From positions 62,001-126,000 of the forward strand of contig JAFLEI010000014.1 in NCBI GenBank assembly GCA_017301975.1: 64,000 nucleotides of DNA, read 5' to 3'. Source of the stretch: Verrucomicrobiota bacterium. Lineage in GTDB: Bacteria; Verrucomicrobiota; Verrucomicrobiia; Verrucomicrobiales; Verrucomicrobiaceae. The translations under genes and the position numbers were made by a program. Shown piece after piece: positions 1 through 9,164 of this stretch (its first letter is position 1; each line of letters begins with the position of its first letter). The notes below the pieces were generated by a model. It was not told the origin of the DNA and searched no databases. It saw only the letters and a program-made list of their open reading frames with translations.

Positions 1-878
1 TTGGCTTTACCCGCTTCAGCCTGCCCATCGGCGAGCGAGGTGTCCGTGTTTTCAGCGTGACATCCGACGCCCTGCTTGAGCTTGATTTCCTGCATCACCC
101 CCTCCCCTTCCACAGTGCTGGCGGCGGCAAATCGCTGGGCCGTTTGCTGGATGTTTTCCTGGGTCTTATAGCTCACCTCGCTGTTAAAAAAGGTCATCTT
201 CCAGCTCTTATTGGGGTCAGTGATGGAAAAAAGGGACAGTGTGTATTGCTCTCCGGTGCCGATGCCTTGGGTTACACACAAATTCCCGGCCCTCCACGCC
301 GGAGGCACATCCATCTTCAGCCGACCCATGCTGCCCATCAAAAACTGCTGGCCGGGACCCTTGACTCTGGAAAAGGTGCAGTAAAAGAGAGAATCGCCCA
401 GCTTCTTCAGCATCCGCGTGTCATCCTCTGTCGGTGAGATCACGGAGGCGTGCACATCGACCCATTTGCCCAGGAGTTCGAAATAGCAGTCGATGTTTGC
501 CTGGGTCAGTTTCTCTCCCTGGCTCTCATCCACGGTCACATACTCCACGCATTCACAGGGGGGCGTGCTCCATTGCTTGACGCTGGCCTTCTGAATCATC
601 GGGTTCTGGATGGCCTTCTGCCAGAAGTGATCTCGGCAGGCTTTGCTGTCTCCGCCGTTTCCAGCCGGAGCCCCCACAAAAGCAGACACATTGAACAGTC
701 CTGCGTTGCCCCGGTAGGTCAGACCATCGGCACTGACCTGCTGGCTTTCCACGGCGAGCACAGGCCCCTCAAACTTGATCTGCCAGCCCTCGCCTGGCAC
801 GGGGATGGTCAAGATTTCGGCATGCAGCACTGCGCTGCCAAACACACAGACGAGCAGCGCTGTGATGACATGCCTCAT
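1..878 (-). CDS. secreted hypothetical protein, C-terminus cut by window edge
   Basis: An open frame runs leftward from ATG at 878 to base 1 without a stop, so about 292 residues are visible and the C-terminus is missing. The first 20 or so residues are a hydrophobic signal peptide (MRHVITALLVCVF...) ending in an AxA-like VLHAE cleavage site, which implies export. The mature part has scattered cysteines (CRDHFW, PPCECVEYV) and no motif I recognise. It begins 25 bases after the stop of the formate dehydrogenase alpha gene on the same strand, so it may be cotranscribed with it. The function is unknown; a structural or lipoprotein-like surface role is possible but unsupported. Confidence 0.75.
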   Translation of the reverse strand, partial: MRHVITALLVCVFGSAVLHAEILTIPVPGEGWQIKFEGPVLAVESQQVSADGLTYRGNAGLFNVSAFVGAPAGNGGDSKACRDHFWQKAIQNPMIQKASVKQWSTPPCECVEYVTVDESQGEKLTQANIDCYFELLGKWVDVHASVISPTEDDTRMLKKLGDSLFYCTFSRVKGPGQQFLMGSMGRLKMDVPPAWRAGNLCVTQGIGTGEQYTLSLFSITDPNKSWKMTFFNSEVSYKTQENIQQTAQRFAAASTVEGEGVMQEIKLKQGVGCHAENTDTSLADGQAEAGKA

Positions 879-903
879 GCGTTCGAAAGCTTTGGGGGAT
901 TGT

Positions 904-3675
904 TCACACCATCGCAGGCGCGAAGCCATCTTTCTGCTTCTTCTTTAATTTGCCCATGCGGACAAGTTCCACATCCGCCGCCACCACCTTGTACTCGGGA
1001 CACAGGGTGTCGCCATCGCAGCCCTGGCCGGTGACATTGTTCACCATCGCCTCGGGGAAATGAAAGGTGGTGTAAAGAATGCCGGGCTTCACCTCATCGG
1101 TGACCCGGGCTTCCAGTTCCACCTCACCACGCGCACTGGAAAGCCGCGTGATGTCTCCGTCGCGGATGCCTTTGCGCTTGGCGTCCTCGGGATTGATAGA
1201 GAGCAGGTCCTGCGTCACGATCTCGCTGTTGCCCGTGCGGCGCGTCATGGTGCCGCAGTTGTAATGCTCCAAAATACGCCCCGTCGTGAGGATGAAGGGA
1301 AACTCCTGACCATTCGTCTTCAGTTCGTTGGACTCCGCCCAAGGGAAGAAATGGAAGTGGCCTTTGCCACGAGTGAACTGCTCCTGATGCATGATCTGCG
1401 TGTCCACGCCGCCTTCTTTAACCGGCCACTGCTTGCCATTGATGCCCAGATTTTCCCACGTGGCGCCTTTGAAGAAGGGCACAATCTGCGCGATCTCCGC
1501 CAGCACACCGTCCGGCGTGTAGTCCGCCTGCGGGAAGCCGAAGCGCTGCAGGATTTCGCACATGATCTGACCATCCGGCTTCGTGCCCGGGAGCGGCTTT
1601 ACGGCAGCATTCACACGCTGCATGCGACGCTCGGCATTGGTAAAGGTGCCGCTCTTTTCCAAGAAGGAAGAGGCGGGCAGAATCACATCGGCATACTTCG
1701 CCGTCTCAGTCATGAAAATTTCCTGCACCACGAGGAATTCGAGGCTCTCCATCGCGTGCCGTACATGGTGCGCATCAGGATCGGTCTGCACTACATCCTC
1801 GCCCATCAGCCACAGGGCCTTCAGCTTGCCTTCGACGGCCGCGTCAAACATCTGCGGGATTTTCCAGCCGGGCTCCGTGGGCGTCGGCACACCGTAGAAA
1901 TCCGCGTAGCGCTTCTGCACTTCCACATCATCCATCTCATAGTATCCGGCCCCCTGATGCGGCTGGCAGCCCATGTCGGCCGCGCCCTGCACATTGTTCT
2001 GGCCGCGCAGCGGATTCACACCCACGCCCGGACGACCGATGTTGCCGGTCATCATGGCGAGGTTCGAGATCAGCATCACCGTCTTCGCGCCCTGCTCATG
2101 TTCGGTGACACCCAGACCATGGAAGCTCATCGCAGCTTCAGCCGAGGCGTATTCGATTGCGGCGGCTCGCACGAGATCAAGGCTGACGCCGGTGATCTTT
2201 TCCAGGGCCGGCAGATCAAGCGCACGCAGTCCGCTTTCAAACTCATCCCAGTTCTCGCAGCGCTTCTTCACAAATTCGGTCTTCACCAGACCTGCATCGA
2301 GAATGCAGCGGGCAAACATGTTCAGCAGCGCCACATTCGTACCGGGACGCAGTTGCAGGTGGTGCTTCGCATATGGCACCAGCTCAATTTTGCGCGGATC
2401 GATCACGATCAGCGGCGTGCCCTTCATGATGTGCTGCTTCAGGCGCGCACCCGTGACCGGATGGCCTTCTGTTGGGTTGGCACCGATGACCATCACGCAG
2501 CGCGTATGCTCAATGTCTTCATACGAGTTCGTGGCCGCGCCCGTGCCAAAGCTCTTCTGCATGCCCCAGGCGGTCGGCGAATGGCAGACGCGGGCGCAGC
2601 AGTCGATGTTGTTCGTGCCCATCACGCCACGGATGAACTTCTGCATCAGATAGTTCTCCTCATTGGTGCAGCGTGCGGAGGAAATACCCGCCACAGCCTG
2701 TCCGCCGTGCTCGCTTTTGATGCGGGTCAGATTGGCGAAGATGTGATCATACGCCTCCTCCCAGGTCGATTCCTTGAACTGACCGTCCGGCTGCTTGATC
2801 AGCGGCGTGCGCAGGCGGTCCTTGTGATTGTAAAATTTGAAGGCAAAGCGTCCTTTCAGGCAGGTGTGCGCATGGTTCACCTCGGCATCCACCGGAGCCT
2901 GAATGCTCAACACCTGGTCGCCCTTCGTGGCCACATTGAGATTGCAGCCCACGCCGCAGTAGGTGCAGATCGTGCGCGTCTTCTTCGTTGCCTCGATGGA
3001 CTTGGAGAAAAACACATCGCTGATGGCCGAAGTCGGGCAGGCCTGGGAGCAGGCACCGCAGGACACGCACTCGGAGTCCGCAAACGACTCGTCCAACCCT
3101 TTGATGATCTTCGCATTGAAGCCACGTCCGTGCATTGAGAGCACATGCTGCCCCTGGATTTCATCACATGCACGCACGCAGCGCGAGCAGTTGATGCACT
3201 TCGCCAACTCGGACGTCATGTAAGCGTGGGAATGATCCTTCTTGCGGTCCAAATGGTTCGCCCCTGCAGGATAACGCACCCCGCGGATGCCCACCTTCGC
3301 GGCGACCGTTTGCAGTTCGCAGTTACCGCTCACCTCACAGGTCAGGCAGTCCAGCGGATGGTCCGTCAGCACCAGTTCCACGATGTTCTTGCGCAGCTTC
3401 CGCACCTTCGGCGATTCGGTAAAGACATGCATGCCCGCCGTCAAAGGCGTGTGGCAGGAGGCCACCACCCGGCGCGGCCCATCGGCCTGCAATGCCACCT
3501 CGACCGAGCACACGCGGCAGGCGCCATACGGCTCAAGCTGCGGCGCATCACACAATGTCGGCACATGCCCGCGCCCGCGATGACGGTCGATGAAGTTTAA
3601 CAGCGTGTCGCCTTCGTTGAACTGATGTGCATCGCCATCAATGAAAGCAGTGAGAGTGGAGAGATCCTTGACCAT
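904..3675 (-). CDS. fdsA: NAD-dependent formate dehydrogenase, molybdenum catalytic (alpha) subunit
   Basis: A 923-residue iron-sulfur molybdoenzyme expected to oxidise formate to CO2 in the cytoplasm. Domains in order: [2Fe-2S] ferredoxin (C42, C53, C56, C74), NuoG-like cluster region (H106, C110, C113, C119), two [4Fe-4S] ferredoxin motifs (C160/163/166/170 and C203/206/209/213), the catalytic-domain [4Fe-4S] cluster (C237, C240, C244, C272), then the bis-MGD domain. The metal ligand falls in RVCHSP at C364, so it is cysteine and not selenocysteine. The C-terminal molybdopterin-dinucleotide domain is complete. Length and domain order match soluble FdsA/FdhA proteins. It follows the NADH-binding subunit gene after 24 bases. 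No fdhD or fdsC-like maturation gene is seen in the window. Confidence 0.93.
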   Translation of the reverse strand: MVKDLSTLTAFIDGDAHQFNEGDTLLNFIDRHRGRGHVPTLCDAPQLEPYGACRVCSVEVALQADGPRRVVASCHTPLTAGMHVFTESPKVRKLRKNIVELVLTDHPLDCLTCEVSGNCELQTVAAKVGIRGVRYPAGANHLDRKKDHSHAYMTSELAKCINCSRCVRACDEIQGQHVLSMHGRGFNAKIIKGLDESFADSECVSCGACSQACPTSAISDVFFSKSIEATKKTRTICTYCGVGCNLNVATKGDQVLSIQAPVDAEVNHAHTCLKGRFAFKFYNHKDRLRTPLIKQPDGQFKESTWEEAYDHIFANLTRIKSEHGGQAVAGISSARCTNEENYLMQKFIRGVMGTNNIDCCARVCHSPTAWGMQKSFGTGAATNSYEDIEHTRCVMVIGANPTEGHPVTGARLKQHIMKGTPLIVIDPRKIELVPYAKHHLQLRPGTNVALLNMFARCILDAGLVKTEFVKKRCENWDEFESGLRALDLPALEKITGVSLDLVRAAAIEYASAEAAMSFHGLGVTEHEQGAKTVMLISNLAMMTGNIGRPGVGVNPLRGQNNVQGAADMGCQPHQGAGYYEMDDVEVQKRYADFYGVPTPTEPGWKIPQMFDAAVEGKLKALWLMGEDVVQTDPDAHHVRHAMESLEFLVVQEIFMTETAKYADVILPASSFLEKSGTFTNAERRMQRVNAAVKPLPGTKPDGQIMCEILQRFGFPQADYTPDGVLAEIAQIVPFFKGATWENLGINGKQWPVKEGGVDTQIMHQEQFTRGKGHFHFFPWAESNELKTNGQEFPFILTTGRILEHYNCGTMTRRTGNSEIVTQDLLSINPEDAKRKGIRDGDITRLSSARGEVELEARVTDEVKPGILYTTFHFPEAMVNNVTGQGCDGDTLCPEYKVVAADVELVRMGKLKKKQKDGFAPAMV

Positions 3676-3699
3676 GACTTGGGTGGTTTGGGATGGAGG

Positions 3700-5364
3700 C
3701 TAGGCTTTGAAATAGGGGCTAAGTTCTTCACCAAAATGCTCCAGTGCATTCTTGATGGGCAGCGGCACACCGCCACCGAGAGCGCATAAGGAGGTCTGCT
3801 CCATCGTATCGAGCAGATCAGTGATGAGTTCGCGGTCAATCTTGTAGCTGCTGTCGCCGCGTGCTTTCGCGATGAGTTCCTTGCCACGCGTGCTGCCGAG
3901 GCGGCAGGGGAAGCACTTGCCGCAGCTTTCGTCAGCAGTGAATTGGAAGAGGTGCTGGATGTATTCAATCATCGGCATCGACTCAGGAATGCTGACCACG
4001 CCGGCATGACCTTTCATGAATCCTTCATACTTGAACGACTCGAAATCGATCGTGAGTTTGCCGACGTGGCTGATCGGAACGATGCCGCCGAGCGGGCCGC
4101 CAATCTGGAGGGCCTTGACCTTCGTTTTAAAACCGCCCGCGAGGTCGATCACCGTTTGCAAGGGCGTGCCCATGGCGACCTCGTAGATCCCGGGTTTTAC
4201 GAAGTGTGCATCCAGCGAGAGCAGTTTCGGTCCTGTGGACTTCGGCGTCCCGATCTGTGCATACCCTTTGCCTCCCAGCGTGAGGATTGCATGGATGTTC
4301 GCCAGGGTCTCCACGTTGTTGACGATGGTCGGCTTGCGGAACAGCCCTTCGATGGTGGGAAACGGCGGACGCGTGCGCACTTCCGGCCTCTGGCCTTCCA
4401 GACTGGCGAGGAGCGCAGTTTCCTCACCGCAGATATAGGCCCCAGCGCCTTTGATCGACTTCAGCATGAAGTTGAAGCCGCTGCCAAGAATGTTCTGCCC
4501 CAGCAAACCCGCCGCGCGCAGATCTTCGATGGCCTCGTTGATGATCGTGACTGAATCCGGATACTCCGCGCGGATGTACAGGATGCCGTTCTCCGCACCT
4601 GCAAACCAGCCGGCCACCATCATGCCCAGCAGCACGCTGTGGGGCTGCTTCTCCATGAGGTATTTGTCGATGTAGGCCCCCGGATCGCCCTCGTCCGCGT
4701 TGCAAACAATGTACTTCACCGCGCCTGCCGCCGCACGGCAACTCGACCACTTGAAATGCAATGGAAAGCCCGCACCGCCACGACCACGCAGGCCGCTGTC
4801 CTTCAATTCCACCCCCAGAGCGTCACGATCACCACCCGCAATGAGTTTTTTAAACGGTTCATAGTAGGCATCAATCCCGGGAAACTCGGCCGTGAGCTGC
4901 GGCGGCTGAAGATGCGAGACGACGGCATAGCGATCTTCCGCATCTCCCTTCCCTGTCTTCACCAAATCGGCCAAGGCCGCATCGGGCTGGTTGGAATAAT
5001 TCTTCCCCTGATATTGAAACGCACCGCCCTCATGGCAGCGACCAAGACAGCAGATGTGGCCGATCTCCTCTTGTTTAAAGTGCGTCTCCAGGCTGTGGTG
5101 CAGCTTGTCCTGCGTCCCCGCGCACAAGCAGGCGCTGCCGTTGCAGATAAAGACCTTCTTCCCCTCGTTCTCCTTTTTCAGGAAGTCATAGAACGACACC
5201 GCGCCGAGGGTGATGGCATCCCCAAACAGGTGGTCCTGCCCCATTTGATGGACAATCTCATTCTTCTCCGCCGTTCCCGCCTTGTCGGCGGCATCGACCA
5301 TGCGTTCAAAGACGTTTTTTTCGACACCTTTGCGGAAAGAGAGAGCGCTGAGATTTTTGGACAT
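3700..5364 (-). CDS. fdsB: NAD-dependent formate dehydrogenase, NADH/FMN-binding (beta) subunit with fused thioredoxin-like ferredoxin domain
   Basis: This 554-residue NuoF-like subunit should pass electrons from the alpha subunit to NAD+. The N-terminal ~140 residues form a thioredoxin-like [2Fe-2S] domain (C74, C79, then C104/C105 and C109 in ICCLGRC), equivalent to NuoE/FdsG but fused here. The flavin and NADH region follows (GLRGRGGAGFP near 193, NADEGDPGAY), then a C-terminal [4Fe-4S] motif ESCGKCFPCRLG and SLCALGGG. The fusion explains the absence of a separate gamma gene. It is the first gene of the fds pair. Only 58 bases separate it from the upstream nfeD-like gene on the same strand, so whether it has its own promoter is not clear. 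Confidence 0.92.
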   Translation of the reverse strand: MSKNLSALSFRKGVEKNVFERMVDAADKAGTAEKNEIVHQMGQDHLFGDAITLGAVSFYDFLKKENEGKKVFICNGSACLCAGTQDKLHHSLETHFKQEEIGHICCLGRCHEGGAFQYQGKNYSNQPDAALADLVKTGKGDAEDRYAVVSHLQPPQLTAEFPGIDAYYEPFKKLIAGGDRDALGVELKDSGLRGRGGAGFPLHFKWSSCRAAAGAVKYIVCNADEGDPGAYIDKYLMEKQPHSVLLGMMVAGWFAGAENGILYIRAEYPDSVTIINEAIEDLRAAGLLGQNILGSGFNFMLKSIKGAGAYICGEETALLASLEGQRPEVRTRPPFPTIEGLFRKPTIVNNVETLANIHAILTLGGKGYAQIGTPKSTGPKLLSLDAHFVKPGIYEVAMGTPLQTVIDLAGGFKTKVKALQIGGPLGGIVPISHVGKLTIDFESFKYEGFMKGHAGVVSIPESMPMIEYIQHLFQFTADESCGKCFPCRLGSTRGKELIAKARGDSSYKIDRELITDLLDTMEQTSLCALGGGVPLPIKNALEHFGEELSPYFKA

Positions 5365-5422
5365 GCGGTTGTTGAGGAAGATTAACGACCAAAACCTGCG
5401 AATGCATGCTCAAAAATTGAGA

Positions 5423-7579
5423 TTAAACCGCTTCCACGATGATCTTTTCGCCCCGGATCTCCCTCACCCGCACCGGGGTGCCGCTTTGCACGTATCCTCC
5501 TTCCACCATAGCCTCGATAAGACGTCCGCCGAGGTCGATGGTGCCGTAGGGGCGCAGAGCGCTGCGGGCGCTGCCGCTGTCGCCCACCTGGGCGCGGATG
5601 GCATCCCGCATGGATGGAGCATCCTGCAGGGTGCCACCTGCGGAGGTTTGCAGGATGAGCGCGCGAAACGGACGCAGATCCGGCAGCCAAAGGCACAGCA
5701 GCGTGATGAGCACCGCCGCCCCGGTCACGCCTAGCGCAAAATTACGAAACCCGGCGGAATACGCCGCAAGATTGAAAGTCCCCGCTGCGGCGCCGCTCGG
5801 CGTCAGCACCTCCCAGCCGGACATCGCATAGACCAGGGCCACCATCACACAAATGAAGCCCATAACGCCCGGCACGATGGTTCCCGGGGCCGCCAGCAGT
5901 TCCACGGCGATCAAGACAATGCCGATCACAAACACCGCAGCGACGACCATCGTCTCCTGCCCTGCCAGACTCCCGGCCACATAATGCCCGAAGAAGAACA
6001 GAGCAAAAGCCGCGACTGAAACGAAGCCCGGCAGACCAAAGCCGGGCGTCTGCATTTCAAGATAGCCCCCTGCGAGGCCAATCAGGATCAAAATGGCCGC
6101 ATAACGCGTGACCCAGATGGCGATCATTTCAAAGCCGGTGGGCTCGGCGGTAATCACCTCGCCCTTCAAAGATTCCAGCGCTTTGATCTCCTCGATCGAT
6201 TTCACGATTCCCTTGGCCAGCAGCGGCTTGCCATCGATCTGCATCGTCGCCTGTGCAGAATCCAGCGTCACGATCTCCCCCTTGGGAATGATCACCTGCC
6301 CGTTGATGCTCAGTCCACGGTCCATGTCGATCATGCCTTCAATGATGCGGACATCATGCCCCTTCTCGCGCACCACCGTGCGCACCATGCCCATGAAGGC
6401 CGAATTGTTTTTCGCCCGCTCCGCCTGGGCCAGCGGCGTGCCATCGCCTGAGACCGGCGTGGAGGCGCCGATGGCACTGGCCGGGGCCATGTAAATGGTG
6501 TTTGTCGCCATCGCGATCATCGCCCCGGCGGAGATCGCCCGCGTGTTCACAAAGGCAAAGCTGCGCGCCTTGAGATTTTGCAGGTCCTGCATCATCAGGC
6601 TGATCGTGTCCCAGGCCAGACCTCCCGGCGTGTCGAGTTCAAAGATCACCGCCTCCGCACCGTCGTTGTTGCAGCGGGTGAGCGTGCGCTTCATGAACTC
6701 AAACCGTGCAGGGATGATCAAATCATCGTGACCCACGGGAATGACGACCACTTTGCCCGCATAACTCTCGCTGTTGGAAAAGGCGGGGGATTCTCGCTTC
6801 TCCGGTTTGGATTCCTCCGCAGGGGCAGGCTTCGATGCCACTGTCTTTTTCAGAGCTTGGTCATACCAGACGCCGTTCAAGACGACCAGCTTTCCCGCTG
6901 GAGTCGCGGCCTTCGCCATGGCCTCCACATCAGATACGATCCCGCGCGCCAGCAGAGGCTTGCCATCCACGGTCTCCACGGCGGTGTCGGCGTCCAGGAG
7001 CAGCAATTCACCCTTTTCCGCCAGCGTCTTCGTGCCGAGCACCAGCCCTTTGTCACGATCCACAAAGGCATCGGCGATCTCCGGGCGGTGCCCCTTCAGC
7101 TTGCACAGGCTGCGTGCCCCCGCCTTGAGCACGGCCAAGGACTCCGCCAGCAGCGTGTCCTGCGCCTTCTGGGAGAGCGCTTCATCCGCCACCACCTTCG
7201 GCGGAGCCGCACCGATGCGCGACCCCGGAGCCATCCAGATCTCATCACAGGCCAGCGCCAACAATGCCCCGCCACCGATGGCCGAAGTGTTCACATAGGC
7301 CTTCGTTTTGATTTTCAGGCGGGCAACTTCTTCCGCCAGAGACAGCGCAGCCTGCGCGTTGCTCTGCGTCACATTGATGTCGAGGATCACCCCCTCCACA
7401 CCCTGTTTCACAGCCTCATCCATCCACTGCCTCAGTTCGCGCCAGCGCCGTATGTCCTCAATGTCAGAATCAGTGACTCCGACCCGGGCCATCTGACCGC
7501 TCAGGGGTGCTGCGAAGCCTGTGGCAGAGAGCACGGTCAGGCTGGCCAGCAGTAGAAGACGTAAGATTTGCATGCTCAA
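5423..7579 (-). CDS. membrane-bound NfeD/ClpP-class serine protease with two protease-like domains
   Basis: A 718-residue protein with a signal peptide (residues 1-24), two ClpP-like domains, about four membrane segments (483-650) and a C-terminal NfeD OB-fold (655-718). NfeD-type proteases act at the membrane in stress and membrane-protein quality control. Residues 61-222 and 309-465 are clearly the same domain twice: DGKPLLARGIV matches DGKPLLAKGIV, and MAPGSRIGAA matches MAPASAIGAS. The second copy keeps the nucleophile in AISAGA (S350) and a candidate lysine (K390). The first has AIGGGA, so its serine is replaced by glycine and it is probably inactive. A GlsB-type membrane protein gene lies just upstream on the same strand. 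Confidence 0.88.
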   Translation of the reverse strand: MSMQILRLLLLASLTVLSATGFAAPLSGQMARVGVTDSDIEDIRRWRELRQWMDEAVKQGVEGVILDINVTQSNAQAALSLAEEVARLKIKTKAYVNTSAIGGGALLALACDEIWMAPGSRIGAAPPKVVADEALSQKAQDTLLAESLAVLKAGARSLCKLKGHRPEIADAFVDRDKGLVLGTKTLAEKGELLLLDADTAVETVDGKPLLARGIVSDVEAMAKAATPAGKLVVLNGVWYDQALKKTVASKPAPAEESKPEKRESPAFSNSESYAGKVVVIPVGHDDLIIPARFEFMKRTLTRCNNDGAEAVIFELDTPGGLAWDTISLMMQDLQNLKARSFAFVNTRAISAGAMIAMATNTIYMAPASAIGASTPVSGDGTPLAQAERAKNNSAFMGMVRTVVREKGHDVRIIEGMIDMDRGLSINGQVIIPKGEIVTLDSAQATMQIDGKPLLAKGIVKSIEEIKALESLKGEVITAEPTGFEMIAIWVTRYAAILILIGLAGGYLEMQTPGFGLPGFVSVAAFALFFFGHYVAGSLAGQETMVVAAVFVIGIVLIAVELLAAPGTIVPGVMGFICVMVALVYAMSGWEVLTPSGAAAGTFNLAAYSAGFRNFALGVTGAAVLITLLCLWLPDLRPFRALILQTSAGGTLQDAPSMRDAIRAQVGDSGSARSALRPYGTIDLGGRLIEAMVEGGYVQSGTPVRVREIRGEKIIVEAV

Positions 7580-7618
7580 GACTACGAGGATGTCGTCCGC
7601 ACCGCAACTAGCACTGCG

Positions 7619-7885
7619 TCAGCCTTTTTTCCCAAACAGCAGCCGCCAGACAAACATCAGAATCAGCGCTCCGCCCACCGCTGTGGCGATGCCTTTGATG
7701 CTGAATTCGCCAACGACACCCCAGTGAAAAAGACTGCCGACCTTGCCGCCGATGATGCTGCCAATGATTCCCAGCAGCACCGTGGTGATGGGGTTCATGC
7801 CCTGCCTGCCGGGCATGATGAGTTTCGCCAGGATGCCAGCGACCAGTCCGAGCGCCGACCAGATAAGAAGTCCTTGGAGTGACAT
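7619..7885 (-). CDS. GlsB/YeaQ/YmgE family small membrane protein
   Basis: An 88-residue protein with three hydrophobic segments and the glycine-rich pattern of this family (GLVAGILAKLIMPGRQG, GIIGSIIGGKVG). Members are stress-associated inner-membrane proteins whose exact activity is not known. It ends with FGKKG. It sits 39 bases upstream of the NfeD-type protease on the same strand, which would fit a shared membrane-stress role, but that link is inference. Confidence 0.88.
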   Translation of the reverse strand: MSLQGLLIWSALGLVAGILAKLIMPGRQGMNPITTVLLGIIGSIIGGKVGSLFHWGVVGEFSIKGIATAVGGALILMFVWRLLFGKKG

Positions 7886-7932
7886 AAGGCTGCCATGCTA
7901 CGGACTCCCACCCCGCAGCGTCAATTCCATTC

Positions 7933-8376
7933 CTACTGCTTCTTTGCAACCTGCTGCCAGGCATTCCAGCCGCCTTTCAGCACAAAGGCATTCTCAATGG
8001 GCAATGTCTGCTTGAGTCGTTCGAGAATCTTGCGGCTGGCGTCACACTTCGCCGCATTGCAGTAGACAATGATGGGCTTCGTGTTGGTCTGCAGCGTGTC
8101 CAGCAAACCAAAGAGCTGCTCTTCAAAATGCTGTTCATTGAGCAGCACCGCACCCGGAATGTGTCCGGCATCATACTGCTCCTGAATGCGGGCGTCGATC
8201 CACAGCACCTTGCCCTGCCAGCGTTCTTGAATGACCTGCATGGACACCTCGTCATTCCGCAGCGGCTCCTCCACCAGATACAGCGCCGGTGCACGCGGAT
8301 GCCACTCACGGGTGGCCCAGGCCGCCGTGGCGGCGAGCAGGATGAGAAACGTGGCCTGACGGAGCATGGAAAACAT
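7933..8376 (-). CDS. exported rhodanese-like sulfurtransferase
   Basis: A 147-residue single-domain rhodanese. An N-terminal hydrophobic segment (residues 4-21) suggests export or membrane anchoring. Rhodanese landmarks are LWIDAR near 58, the GHIPGA motif at 71-76, and the active-site loop VYCNAAKCDAS with C106 as expected sulfur carrier and a second cysteine at C111. Its start is 11 bases after the stop of the DUF1573 gene, so the two are probably cotranscribed. The natural sulfur donor or acceptor cannot be told from sequence. Confidence 0.88.
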   Translation of the reverse strand: MFSMLRQATFLILLAATAAWATREWHPRAPALYLVEEPLRNDEVSMQVIQERWQGKVLWIDARIQEQYDAGHIPGAVLLNEQHFEEQLFGLLDTLQTNTKPIIVYCNAAKCDASRKILERLKQTLPIENAFVLKGGWNAWQQVAKKQ

Positions 8377-8387
8377 ACCGCAGCAGT

Positions 8388-9086
8388 TCAGGGCTTGGTC
8401 GCAGCCGTCGCGGCGGCAGGTTGCGGCTCCGGCTTCCGGGTGATCGTGAAAAAGGCAAGCTGGTAGCGGTACTTGGCGATGGAGCTGTTCGTCTCGATCT
8501 TCAGCGCCCCCATCGTAACCTCCTCGGTGGATTTGGGCTTCACCGTAATCAGATACTCCCGCCCCTCCTTGATCTCCTTCCAGTCGAACTCGACATTTTC
8601 ACGGGTCGACGTGATCTTGAGTATCTTCATCGGCTCAGTGCCCACGAATTTGACCTGGCAGACCTTGGCCGCCGGCGCATCCCCGATCGACCACTGGAGA
8701 TTCTTGGGCTTGATGTCCACAACGGCCGGCACATCGAGGATGAAGTTGATTGGCCAGTCAGGCTGCCGCGGATCGTCGGTATTGACCGTCACGAATTTTT
8801 CATGCCTTCCCACAAACGTGGAAACCTTGAACGAAGCGTGGCCGGTCCCCACCTCTCCCGGCTTGTACTCAGCCTTGTCGAGTTCAGCGCTCAAGCAGCT
8901 GCAGGCGCTTTCAAGACCGAGAATTTTGACCGTCTTATCCCCCTTGTTCCGGAACTTGAAGGTGGTCTCCACTTCCTCATCCTCCGGCTTCGGCTTCAGT
9001 TCGATCGCAGGCACGTCGAGAGACAGCTCGGCATGCACCGAAGCGGCGAACGCGAACACAAGAAAGGCAAGGCGGCTGGCTGACAT
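8388..9086 (-). CDS. secreted DUF1573-domain protein
   Basis: The frame is open much further upstream, but a signal peptide begins at ATG 9086 (MSASRLAFLVF, cleavage near VHAEL), and the extension would lie antisense to the isomerase gene, so I use 9086, giving 232 residues. The mature protein is an immunoglobulin-like beta domain typical of DUF1573: FKFRNKGDKTVKILGLESACSC near 49-70, with the characteristic CSC/CGC cysteine pair. A proline/alanine-rich tail ends the protein. The domain is common in secreted Bacteroidetes and PVC proteins of unknown function. It is transcribed divergently from the isomerase and precedes the rhodanese gene. Confidence 0.8.
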   Translation of the reverse strand: MSASRLAFLVFAFAASVHAELSLDVPAIELKPKPEDEEVETTFKFRNKGDKTVKILGLESACSCLSAELDKAEYKPGEVGTGHASFKVSTFVGRHEKFVTVNTDDPRQPDWPINFILDVPAVVDIKPKNLQWSIGDAPAAKVCQVKFVGTEPMKILKITSTRENVEFDWKEIKEGREYLITVKPKSTEEVTMGALKIETNSSIAKYRYQLAFFTITRKPEPQPAAATAATKP

Positions 9087-9164
9087 GGGGAAATATAGCA
9101 CATCCCGCCCCCCCGAATGCAAGGCATCTTGACGCGCCCGGGCAGCCGCGCACCCTGCACCCCT

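Noticed and set aside
1060..3138. 692-codon plus-strand open frame
   Set aside because: It is exactly antisense to the fdsA gene, which has complete cofactor motifs; the frame is histidine/arginine-rich and shows no family motif.
904..3675. Selenocysteine at the formate dehydrogenase active site
   Set aside because: The metal-ligand position reads as cysteine in RVCHSP and no in-frame TGA occurs.
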